DNA from: JAWWPY01 sp964412845
Lineage (GTDB): Bacteria; Actinomycetota; Actinomycetes; Streptosporangiales; Streptosporangiaceae
Direction: 5' to 3'
Length of the DNA stretch: 41,193 bases
NCBI GenBank assembly: GCA_964412845.1
Contig: CAYPQM010000045.1
Coordinates: forward strand, 1-41,193
The number at the start of each line of letters is the position of its first letter. Position 1 is the first letter of the stretch. Positions 1 to 7,832 of this stretch are shown here, piece by piece. The notes below the pieces were generated by a model, which saw only the letters and a list, made by a program, of their open reading frames with translations, made no database searches and had not been told where the DNA came from. The position numbers and the translations under genes were made by a program.

Positions 1-1961
1 CACCAGGCGTTGACCAGGACCAGGAAGTCGTCGTCGAGCAGCAGCGAGCCGTCCGCCGCCGGGTCCGGGTCATCGGATCCGTCCAGGTAGAGGGCCACCG
101 CCAGGGCGCTCGCGTCCGACCAGTCACCGCCGGTCATCTCGGTGCCGCCGGGAGTGAACCAGCGCAGTTCCGACGCTTCGGCCCCGGCCAGGAAACGGCG
201 GCGGCGGAACACCGGGTGCGCCTGGCGGAAGGCGATAAGCCGTTTGGTGAAGGCCAGCAGATCGGCGTCGGCCGCGGCCCAGTCGAACCAGGAAATCTCG
301 TTGTCCTGGCCGTACGCGTTGTTGTTGCCGTGCTGGGTCCGGCCCATCTCATCGCCGCCGAGGAGCAGCGGGACACCGAACGACAGCAGCAGAGTGGTGA
401 GCATCGCCCGGGACTGGCGCGCCCGCAGCGCCAGGACGGCCTGATCAGTGGTCGGGCCTTCCGCTCCGCAATTCCACGAGCGGTTGTCGTTCGTCCCGTC
501 CTGGTTGGACTCACCGTTCGCCTCGTTGTGCTTGCCGTTGTAGGCGACCAGGTCAGCGAGGGTAAAGCCGTCATGGACCGTGATCAGGTTCACCGACGCG
601 GTGGGCCGCCGCCGCGAACTGGCGTAGAGGTCTGACGAGCCGCAGAAGCGGGTGGCGAACTCGCTGAGGCCGACCTGATGGCTGCGCCAGAAATCGCGCA
701 TGGTGTCGCGGTACTTGCCGTTCCACTCGCGCCACAGTGGCGGGAACCGGCCCAGGTCATAGCTGTCCACCTGGCCGACGTCCCACGGCTCCGCGATCAG
801 CTTGGCCCGCGACACGACCGGGTCCTGGGCGACCAGGTCGAAGAACGCGGACACCTGCTCGAAGCCGCCGTCCTGGCGGCCCAGCGCCGCCGCGAGATCG
901 AACCGGAAGCCGTCCACCCGCATCTGGGTCAGCCAGTAGCGCAGCGAGTCCATGATCAGCTGCAGGGTGACCGGGTCACCCACGTTGAGTGAATTGCCGG
1001 TGCCGGTCGTGTCGACGTAATAACGCGGGTCACCCGGTGCCAGCCGGTAATACCCGGGGTTGTCCAGACCCCGGTAACACAGCGTCTGGCCTAGCTGATT
1101 GCCCTCCGCGGTGTGGTTGAACACCACGTCGAGCAGCACCTCCAGGCCGGCCGCGTGCAGGGCGTCGACCATCGCGGCGAACTCGGCGACCTGGCCGCCG
1201 GGCTGCCCGGCGCGGACCGCCGCCGAATAGCCCTGATGGGGCGCGAAGTAGCCGATCGTGTTGTAACCCCAGTAGTTCGTCAGCCCCCGGTCCACCAGGA
1301 ACGACTCGGGAACGCTCTCATGCACCGGCAGCAGCTCCACGGCGGTCACGCCCAGATCGACGAGGTGCGCGATGGCCGCGTCATGGCCCAGTCCGGCATA
1401 GGTCCCGCGCAGCTCAGGCGGCACCCCCGGATGGCGCATGGTGAAACCCTTGACGTGCACCTCGTAGATGATCGTGTCCGCGTACCGGTGCCGGGGCCGG
1501 GCGGCAGGCGCGGCGCCGGGCGGCTCATCGGCCACCACCAGGCTGCGTGGCACGGAACCGGCCGAGTCCGCGGTGCTCGGCGCGTCCGGGTCGCTGGCGG
1601 AGTACCCCAGCACGTCCGGCCCGCTGCGCACGGTGCCGCGCACCGCCCGCGCATACGGGTCGAGCAGGAGCTTGGCCGGATTGCAGCGGGCACCGCGGGC
1701 CGGGTCGTACGGGCCGGCCGCCCGGTACCCGTAGGCCTGCCCGGCCCCGACACCCGGCAGGAAGGCGTGCCAGACGCCGGCGTCGTAGTCCCGCAGCGGA
1801 ATCTGGGTTTCCGCGCCCGCCTCGTCGAACAGGCAGAGCACCATGCCCTCAGCCAGCGCGGAGGCCACCGCGAAGTTCGTCCCCCCGTCGCGGACCGTCG
1901 CACCCAGCGGGAACTGGCGTCCAGGCCGCGGGGCCGCGGGCACCGCGCCGACCGTGGTCAT
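1..1961 (-). CDS. glgX: Glycogen debranching enzyme GlgX (C-terminus cut by window edge)
   Basis: Isoamylase-type GH13 enzyme that hydrolyses alpha-1,6 branches of glycogen or limit dextrins in the cytoplasm. About 653 codons are visible; family members are usually around 700 residues, so only the extreme C-terminus is missing. An N-terminal CBM48-like part (GATVRDGGTNFAVAS, about residues 20-34) precedes the barrel. GH13 signatures are clear: DVVFNHT near 280, DGFRFDLA with the nucleophile Asp near 354, AEPWD with the acid/base Glu near 390, and VHDGF with the transition-state Asp near 462. The ATG overlaps the stop of the upstream GH63-like gene as ATGA, so the two are probably translationally coupled. 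That pairing suggests joint breakdown of alpha-glucans. Identification is firm. Confidence 0.95.
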   Translation of the reverse strand, partial: MTTVGAVPAAPRPGRQFPLGATVRDGGTNFAVASALAEGMVLCLFDEAGAETQIPLRDYDAGVWHAFLPGVGAGQAYGYRAAGPYDPARGARCNPAKLLLDPYARAVRGTVRSGPDVLGYSASDPDAPSTADSAGSVPRSLVVADEPPGAAPAARPRHRYADTIIYEVHVKGFTMRHPGVPPELRGTYAGLGHDAAIAHLVDLGVTAVELLPVHESVPESFLVDRGLTNYWGYNTIGYFAPHQGYSAAVRAGQPGGQVAEFAAMVDALHAAGLEVLLDVVFNHTAEGNQLGQTLCYRGLDNPGYYRLAPGDPRYYVDTTGTGNSLNVGDPVTLQLIMDSLRYWLTQMRVDGFRFDLAAALGRQDGGFEQVSAFFDLVAQDPVVSRAKLIAEPWDVGQVDSYDLGRFPPLWREWNGKYRDTMRDFWRSHQVGLSEFATRFCGSSDLYASSRRRPTASVNLITVHDGFTLADLVAYNGKHNEANGESNQDGTNDNRSWNCGAEGPTTDQAVLALRARQSRAMLTTLLLSFGVPLLLGGDEMGRTQHGNNNAYGQDNEISWFDWAAADADLLAFTKRLIAFRQAHPVFRRRRFLAGAEASELRWFTPGGTEMTGGDWSDASALAVALYLDGSDDPDPAADGSLLLDDDFLVLVNAW

Positions 1962-4687
1962 CACCTGGCCTGCCCGCCGGTGCGTGCGATCACGTCGCCG
2001 ACCGAGGGGACCGCGCCGTGCCGCCGGCGGATCAGGTCGGCGATCAGCCCGGTCCAGCCGGTCTGGTGCGAGGCGCCGAGCCCGGCGCCGTTGTCGCCAT
2101 GGAAGTACTCGCTGAACACCAGGTTGTCCCGCCAGGCCGGATCGTCCTGCAGCAGCGGCGCGGCGCCGAAGCAGGCCCGCCGGCCGTCAGGTCCGCGGGT
2201 GAACAGCGAGATGAGCCGGTCCTGCAGGTCGCGGGCGATCAGGTCGAGCGTGAGCTGCTGGCCTGACCCGGTCGGGTACTCGACGGTCAGCTCGTCACCG
2301 AAGAACTCGTGGTACCGCTCCAGCACGCTGACCACCAGGTAGTTCACCGGGAACCAGACCGGCCCGCGCCAGTTGGAGTTCCCGCCGAACATCGGCGTGG
2401 TCGACTCGGCGGGCTCGTAGTCAATCGTGGCCCGGTAGCCCTCGACGTCGAGCTGATACGGGTGATCGCGGTGGTAGGCCGACAGCGCGCGCAGGCCGTG
2501 CAGGGAGAGGAACTCAGCCTCATCGAACAGCCGGGCCAGCAGCGGGCCCAGCCTGGCCGGCCCGGCCAGGCTCAGCAGCAGGCGCCGGTCGCCCGGCGCG
2601 CCGCGGAGCTGCCCGCTCGCCGCCAGCTTCGCCGGATCCGCCGCGTCGCGCGCCTGGAGGAAGCCGGCGAACCGCTTGCCGACCGCCAGCGAGCGCTGCA
2701 GCATGCTCTCGTCCACGACGCCGGCCGCGAGCGCCGGGATCATGGCCACGATGGACCGGACCTTCACCGGCACCTCGGCGCCAGCCGTGGTGACCAGGCG
2801 GTCGTAGTACATCCCGTCGGCGTCGTCCCACAGGCCCTTGCCGTCCAGCGCATCCCGGATGGCGGCGAAATGCTCCAGGAACTTGACCACGAGATCCAGG
2901 CCGGGCCGCTGCCCGGACCGGTGCAGGATCAGCGCGATGGAGGCCATCGCCATCGAGAAGAACCCCATCCAGCCGGTGGCGTCGGACTGCTCCAGGACGC
3001 CGCCGACCGGCAAATGCGATCGATCGATCGGGCCAATGTTGTCCAGGCCGAGGAAGCCACCCTCGAACAGGTTGTTGCCCTCCGCGTCCTCCCGGTTGAC
3101 CCACCAGGTGAAGTTGACCAGCAGCTTGTCGAAGACCCGGCTGAGGAAGTCGAGGTCGCGGCCGCCGTCCACGGCGAACACCTCAAGCGCCGCCCATGCC
3201 TGCACCGGCGGGTTGACATCGCCGAAGTCCCATTCGTACGCGGGCAGCGCGCCGCCCGGGTGCTGGAACCATTCCCGGCAGACCAGGATCAGCTGGTACT
3301 TGGCGAACGCGGGATCCACATGCGCCAGCGCCACGCAGTGGAAGGCCAGATCCCAGGCGGCGAACCAGGGGTACTCCCACTTGTCCGGCATCGACATGAT
3401 GTCGAAGGAGTCGAAATGACGCCACCGGGCGTTGCGGCCGGCCGCGCGCCCGTCCGGCGGGGGCGGCTGCGCCGGGTCGCCGTCCAGCCAGCGGGCGACG
3501 TCGAAGTAGTACAACTGCTTGCTCCACAGCATCCCGGCGAACGCCTGGCGCATGACCATCGCCTCGTCGGCGGTCGCGCCGGCGGGCGTCAGTTCCGCGT
3601 AGAACTCGTCCGCCTCGGCCCGGCGCAGCGCGATGACACGGTCGAAGTCGGCACCGAGCGCGTCGGCCACCTGGGCCGCTCCCGCGCCCGCACCCGCACC
3701 CGCCGCTGACGGCCGGAGCCGGAGCCGCACCTGCGCCGTCCCGCCCGGCGGCACCGTCAGCTGGTACCAGAACGCGCATTTGGTGCCCTGGCCGGCCGGA
3801 TTCACCGTGGCCGCACCGCTGACGACATGATCGTTGATGCCGTCCTTCGGGTACGGCGTGACCGGGTCCGCGCCGAACAGGCGCTGGGAGTTCGTCTCGT
3901 TCTCGCAGAACAGGGTGACCGGCACCCCGCCGTCCGGGGCGGAGCCGGCCATCAGCTCCAGCGGGCCCAGGAACGGGTGCTCGGCAGCCACCTGGCCGAC
4001 GCCGGCCACCGCGAAGGACGGCCGGGCCGCGCCGTCCGCCCAGGACCAGGTGTTGCGGAACCACGCGGTCGGCAGCACATGCAGCGTCGCGGTGTCCGGG
4101 CCTGCGTTCGTCACCGAAATGGCCATCAGCAGGTCATCCGGATCAGCTTTCGCGTAGTCCACTTCAACGATCCAGTACCGGCCGGAATCGAATACCCCGG
4201 TGTCGATCAGCTCATATTCGGGCTGGAGCCGGTTTCGCCTGGCGTTCTGCTCTATGAGGTTTTCGTAGGGGAACGCGGCCTGCGGATAGTGGTAGCGCCA
4301 GCGGTTCCAGGCGTGGCTGGGCAGTGCGTCGAGGTACCACCAGTACTCCTTGACATCCTCGCCGTGGTTGCCCTGGGCGCCGGTCAGGCCGAACGCGCGT
4401 TCCTTCAGGATCGGGTCGCGGCCGTTCCACAGGGCCAGGCCCAGGCACAGCCGCTGCTCCACGTCGCAGAACCCGGCGAGGGCGTCCTCGCCCCAGCGGT
4501 AGGCCCGGGACCGGGCGTGGTCGTGCGGCAGGTAGTCCCACGCCGCACCGTCGGGGCTGTAGTCCTCGCGGACCGTCCCCCACTGGCGCTCGCTGACGTA
4601 CGGCCCCCACCGGTACCAGTCGCCGGCCTGGCGCAGGCCGTCTTCGAGCCGCCCGAATCCGGCCACCCGCTCGCGCTCGGCGCCCAA
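1961..4687 (-). CDS. GH63-like glucosidase (MGH1-type (alpha/alpha)6 glycosidase)
   Basis: A 908-residue protein without a signal peptide that resembles the long actinobacterial 'glucosidase' proteins of the GH63/MGH1-like clan. The N-terminal half looks like a beta-sandwich. The C-terminal half carries the (alpha/alpha)6 signatures YPWFAAWDLAFH (around 430-441), NWRGPVWFPVNYL near 775 and a late GDNGAGLGASHQTGWTG stretch near the C-terminus. In GH63 relatives the Asp of the WD motif and a late Glu are catalytic; I infer the same here. The start is a TTG, chosen because GGAGG lies 6 nt upstream and no better start is near. Its stop overlaps the glgX ATG. It begins 60 nt after the cobalt transporter gene, so read-through from the cobalamin operon is possible. 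Substrate is unknown; an intracellular alpha-glucoside is the likely guess. Confidence 0.82.
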   Translation of the reverse strand: MGAERERVAGFGRLEDGLRQAGDWYRWGPYVSERQWGTVREDYSPDGAAWDYLPHDHARSRAYRWGEDALAGFCDVEQRLCLGLALWNGRDPILKERAFGLTGAQGNHGEDVKEYWWYLDALPSHAWNRWRYHYPQAAFPYENLIEQNARRNRLQPEYELIDTGVFDSGRYWIVEVDYAKADPDDLLMAISVTNAGPDTATLHVLPTAWFRNTWSWADGAARPSFAVAGVGQVAAEHPFLGPLELMAGSAPDGGVPVTLFCENETNSQRLFGADPVTPYPKDGINDHVVSGAATVNPAGQGTKCAFWYQLTVPPGGTAQVRLRLRPSAAGAGAGAGAAQVADALGADFDRVIALRRAEADEFYAELTPAGATADEAMVMRQAFAGMLWSKQLYYFDVARWLDGDPAQPPPPDGRAAGRNARWRHFDSFDIMSMPDKWEYPWFAAWDLAFHCVALAHVDPAFAKYQLILVCREWFQHPGGALPAYEWDFGDVNPPVQAWAALEVFAVDGGRDLDFLSRVFDKLLVNFTWWVNREDAEGNNLFEGGFLGLDNIGPIDRSHLPVGGVLEQSDATGWMGFFSMAMASIALILHRSGQRPGLDLVVKFLEHFAAIRDALDGKGLWDDADGMYYDRLVTTAGAEVPVKVRSIVAMIPALAAGVVDESMLQRSLAVGKRFAGFLQARDAADPAKLAASGQLRGAPGDRRLLLSLAGPARLGPLLARLFDEAEFLSLHGLRALSAYHRDHPYQLDVEGYRATIDYEPAESTTPMFGGNSNWRGPVWFPVNYLVVSVLERYHEFFGDELTVEYPTGSGQQLTLDLIARDLQDRLISLFTRGPDGRRACFGAAPLLQDDPAWRDNLVFSEYFHGDNGAGLGASHQTGWTGLIADLIRRRHGAVPSVGDVIARTGGQAR

Positions 4688-4709
4688 CGCTGTCCTCCGC
4701 TCCGGTGCG

Positions 4710-4731
4710 CGGCCTCATCCGCGATGAGCCG
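4710..4731 (-). terminator. Hairpin between transporter and glucosidase genes, possible weak terminator
   Basis: The 60-nt gap contains CGGCCTCATC-CGC-GATGAGCCG, a stem of about 9 bp with one bulged base and a 3-nt loop. There is no U-tract in either direction. It may attenuate transcription from the cobalamin operon into the glucosidase/glgX pair, or stabilise an mRNA end. Terminator function is inferred only from position. Confidence 0.35.
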
Positions 4732-4747
4732 GCGGCCTCTCCAGCCC

Positions 4748-5824
4748 CTATTGTGGCGGACCGGATGAGTCGCCGACCGCCCAGCGGGATTCGATGTGGC
4801 CGAACCGCCAGATGGCCAGGGCCATCGCCCATACGACGACGAATAGCCCCGCGATGGTGAACCCGGCCTTGTTGATATCGAAGTCCGCCATGAATCCCCA
4901 GAACGGGCCGCTCAGGTGCAGTTCGCTGGTCAGGATGCCGAGGATCTCCACGGTACCGATCAGGAACGCGGCCGCGATCGACAGGCCGGTGATGACGATG
5001 TTGTAGTAGACCTTGCGGACCGGCCGGGCGAAAGCCCACCCGTAGGCGAAATTCATGAAGCAGCCATCGAGGGTGTCAAAGAGCGTCATCCCGCCGGCGA
5101 ACAGCAGCGCCAGCGCCAGGATCGCGTAGAACGGCAGCCCCGAGGTCGCCGCGTAGACGGTGGCGGTGAGCAGGACCACCTCGGTGACGGTGTCGAAGCC
5201 GATCCCGAAGATCAGGCCGACGAAGAACATCTGGCCGGTGTGGTTGATCGAGCGCATGAAGCGGCCGAAGAACCGGTACATCAGGCCGCGGGCCTGCAGC
5301 TGGCGCTCCAGTTCTTCCTCGCTGTACCGGCCGCGCCGCATGTCCCGGAAGACCCGGGCGATTCCGGCCAGCACCACCAGGTTCAAGATAGCGATCAGGT
5401 ACAGGAATCCCGCGGCCATCAGGGTGCCCGCGATCCCGCCCAGGGTCTCGTAAGTGGAACTCGGGTTGACCACCGCGCCGAACACGGCCCGGGCCGCGAT
5501 CGCGATGCCGGCGCCGACCGCGACCATGATCGTGGAGTGGCCCAGGGCAAAGAAAAACCCCGTCCCCAACGGCCGTTTCCCGTCCGCCATGAGCTTACGG
5601 GTGACGTTGTCGATAGCCGAGATGTGATCCGCGTCGAAGGCGTGCCGCAGGCCGAGCGTCCAGGCGGTGACGGCCACACCGAGCCCGACGCCGAGCTTCT
5701 CGTAGCGGAAGTGGTGCGGCAGCACCGTGAACACGAAGATGCCCCAGCCCGCCGCGTTCAGCCCGACGATCACCGCCGCCATGGCGCTGAGCCGGACCCG
5801 TTCGGCCCCCCGCAGCACGCTCAC
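4748..5824 (-). CDS. NiCoT-family nickel/cobalt transporter
   Basis: A 358-residue inner-membrane permease of the HoxN/HupN/NixA (NiCoT) family. The signatures are all present: RHAFDADHI (60-68, the metal-binding H-x4-DH of helix II), FALGHSTIM (92-100), a GFDTVTE motif and GGMTLFDTLDG. About eight hydrophobic segments are visible. The GTG start overlaps the cobB stop (GTGA), and it is the fifth gene of the riboswitch-led cobN operon. That context makes cobalt, delivered to the CobN chelatase, the likely physiological ion. Some family members prefer nickel, and sequence alone does not settle this. Confidence 0.93.
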   Translation of the reverse strand: MSVLRGAERVRLSAMAAVIVGLNAAGWGIFVFTVLPHHFRYEKLGVGLGVAVTAWTLGLRHAFDADHISAIDNVTRKLMADGKRPLGTGFFFALGHSTIMVAVGAGIAIAARAVFGAVVNPSSTYETLGGIAGTLMAAGFLYLIAILNLVVLAGIARVFRDMRRGRYSEEELERQLQARGLMYRFFGRFMRSINHTGQMFFVGLIFGIGFDTVTEVVLLTATVYAATSGLPFYAILALALLFAGGMTLFDTLDGCFMNFAYGWAFARPVRKVYYNIVITGLSIAAAFLIGTVEILGILTSELHLSGPFWGFMADFDINKAGFTIAGLFVVVWAMALAIWRFGHIESRWAVGDSSGPPQ

Positions 5825-7230
5825 CTGGTCTCTCCCCCCGGCACCGCGCCGGCGTCCTGGCTCCGCGCCCGGGCCGTGCGGGCCGCCCGGGCTGCCTGGA
5901 CCAGCCTCGCGGCGCCGCCGGGCAGGCCGGCCCAGTGCAGGTGCAGGTACGACGCGAGCATGGTCGGGCCGGCCCAGCCGTGCGTGCTGCCGTCAGCCAG
6001 CCGCCACGCGGGCTCGTCCCCGTGCGCTGGCTCGCTCACGGTGTGGTGGAACTCGTGCGCCCGCACCTGGGTGCCGGCCGCCAGCAGCGGGGTGTCACGC
6101 AGCGCGGTGGCCTCCCGGTAGCCCAGGGTCAGTGCCCCGGTCATCCGGGCGCGGGCCGGCACGACCCCGCACTGATGACGGGAGTTCAGGGTCTCCCCGA
6201 GCCACAGCAGCCCGGCGCACTCGACCACGACCGGCATGCCCGCCGCGGCGCGCCGCATGACCTCATCGCGCAGCGCCGTGTTGGCGGCCAGCCGGTCCAC
6301 GTGCACCTCGGGGAAGCCGCCGCCGACCACCAGGGCGTCGGTGCCGTCCGGCAGCCGCTCCGTGGCCAGCGGGTCGAAGGTCACCACCTCCGCCCCGGCC
6401 GCGGCCAGCAGTTCGTCGTGCTCCGCGTAGCCGAAGGTGAATGCTGGCCCGGCCGCGACGGCGACCCGGGGGATGGCTCCGCCAGATGTCCCCGTGGCCC
6501 CGTCCGCCGGAGACCACGGGTCGGCGGTCAGCTCAGGTGCGCTGCGCGCGATGGCCATCAGCAGGTCCAGGTCGATGCTGCGCCCGGCCAGGTCACGCAA
6601 GGCCGGGAGCCACGCTGTGACGGACGCGGCGCGCTCCCCGGCCGGGACCAGCCCGAGGTGCCGTGAGGGGGTGTGCAGGGTTGCTTCCCGCCGCAGCGCG
6701 CCGAGCACCGGGATGCCCGATGGCTCCAGCGCCTCGCGCAGCACGGCCTCGTGACGGTCCGAGGAGACCTGGTTGAGCAGCACGCCGGCCAGCCGGACCT
6801 GAGGGTCCCAGCCGGCGAAGCCGTGCACGGTCGCGGCGATGGAGCGGGAGGTCCCGGCGGCGCCGACGACCAGCAGCACGGGGGCGCCGGTCAGCCGCGC
6901 GACATGCGCGGTGCTGGCAAAGTCGCCGCGTCCCGCCGCCCCGTCGAACAGGCCCATGACACCTTCGATGACGGCGACGTCGGCGCCGTGGGCCGCGTGC
7001 CGCAGCAGCGGCGCCACCTGACCCTCGCCGACCAGCCATGGGTCAAGGTTGCGGCCGGGCCTGCCGCAGGCGGCCGCGTGATAACTCGGGTCGATGTAGT
7101 CCGGTCCCACCTTGTGCGGGGACACCCGCAGCCCGCGGACCCGCAGCGCGGCCATGATGCCGGTGGCCACGGTGGTCTTGCCGTCCCCCGACCGGGTGGC
7201 GGCAATGACCACGCGGGGCAGGTTCACCAT
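5821..7230 (-). CDS. cobB: Cobyrinate/hydrogenobyrinate a,c-diamide synthase CobB
   Basis: ATP- and glutamine-dependent amidation of the a and c carboxylates of (hydrogeno)byrinic acid; CobB/CbiA family, 469 residues, cytoplasmic. The N-terminal dethiobiotin-synthetase-like domain has the nucleotide loop TRSGDGKTT (12-20) and KVGPDYIDP (40-48). The C-terminal class-I glutamine amidotransferase domain has the nucleophile Cys338 in VVECAG and a late YLHLHWAG histidine motif near 428-435. The Arg/Pro/Ala-rich tail after about 445 is probably disordered. The ATG lies inside the last codons of cobO, a 7-nt overlap. In the aerobic route the substrate is hydrogenobyrinic acid, which fits the cobN, cobG and cobF genes nearby. 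Confidence 0.95.
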   Translation of the reverse strand: MVNLPRVVIAATRSGDGKTTVATGIMAALRVRGLRVSPHKVGPDYIDPSYHAAACGRPGRNLDPWLVGEGQVAPLLRHAAHGADVAVIEGVMGLFDGAAGRGDFASTAHVARLTGAPVLLVVGAAGTSRSIAATVHGFAGWDPQVRLAGVLLNQVSSDRHEAVLREALEPSGIPVLGALRREATLHTPSRHLGLVPAGERAASVTAWLPALRDLAGRSIDLDLLMAIARSAPELTADPWSPADGATGTSGGAIPRVAVAAGPAFTFGYAEHDELLAAAGAEVVTFDPLATERLPDGTDALVVGGGFPEVHVDRLAANTALRDEVMRRAAAGMPVVVECAGLLWLGETLNSRHQCGVVPARARMTGALTLGYREATALRDTPLLAAGTQVRAHEFHHTVSEPAHGDEPAWRLADGSTHGWAGPTMLASYLHLHWAGLPGGAARLVQAARAARTARARSQDAGAVPGGETR

Positions 7231-7832
7231 TCGATGCCGCGCTGGCCCTTGCGCCCAGCGTCCATCGGGTGCTTGACCTTGGTCATCTCGGTGACCAGGT
7301 CGGCCGCTTCCAGCAGGGCAGGGCTGGCCCGGCGGCCGGTGATGACGACATGCTGGACGCCCGGGCGGGTGGCCAGGGTAGCCAGCACCTCATCGATGTC
7401 CAGGGTGCCGTTCGCCAGCGGGTAGGTGAACTCGTCCAGGACGAGCAGCCGGTACGTCTCGGCGGCCAGGTCACGCTGGACCTGCTGCCAGCCTTCCCGG
7501 GCGGCGCGGGCATGGTCTTCCGGCGGGGTGCGCAGCCACGACCAGCCCGCGCCCATCCGGTGCCAGGTCACCGGTCCGCCCTGGCCGGTCGCGGCGTTCA
7601 GTTCGCCGAGGGCCTGCAGCGCGCCTTCCTCGCCCACCCGCCATTTCGGGCTCTTGGTGAACTGGAACACGCCGATCGGCCACCCCGCGGACCAGGCCCG
7701 CAGGGCCAGCCCGAAGGCGGCCGTGGACTTCCCCTTGCCGTCACCGGTGTGCACCACGAGCAGTGGCTGCGCACGCCGTTCGCGGGTGCTGAGCCCGTCG
7801 TCGGGTACCACGGTGACCTGGCCCTGCGGCAT
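7224..7832 (-). CDS. cobO: Cob(I)yrinic acid a,c-diamide adenosyltransferase CobO
   Basis: Transfers the 5'-deoxyadenosyl group of ATP to Co(I) of the corrin ring; CobO/BtuR/CobA family, 202 residues. The P-loop HTGDGKGKSTAAFG (28-41) is the family form in which ATP binds in an unusual orientation. The FTKSPKWRVGEEGAL segment and the VLDEFTYPL stretch are also typical. ATG chosen because it overlaps the chelatase stop as ATGA. It sits between the chelatase and cobB, so cobalt insertion and adenosylation are encoded together. Identification is firm. Confidence 0.95.
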   Translation of the reverse strand: MPQGQVTVVPDDGLSTRERRAQPLLVVHTGDGKGKSTAAFGLALRAWSAGWPIGVFQFTKSPKWRVGEEGALQALGELNAATGQGGPVTWHRMGAGWSWLRTPPEDHARAAREGWQQVQRDLAAETYRLLVLDEFTYPLANGTLDIDEVLATLATRPGVQHVVITGRRASPALLEAADLVTEMTKVKHPMDAGRKGQRGIEW

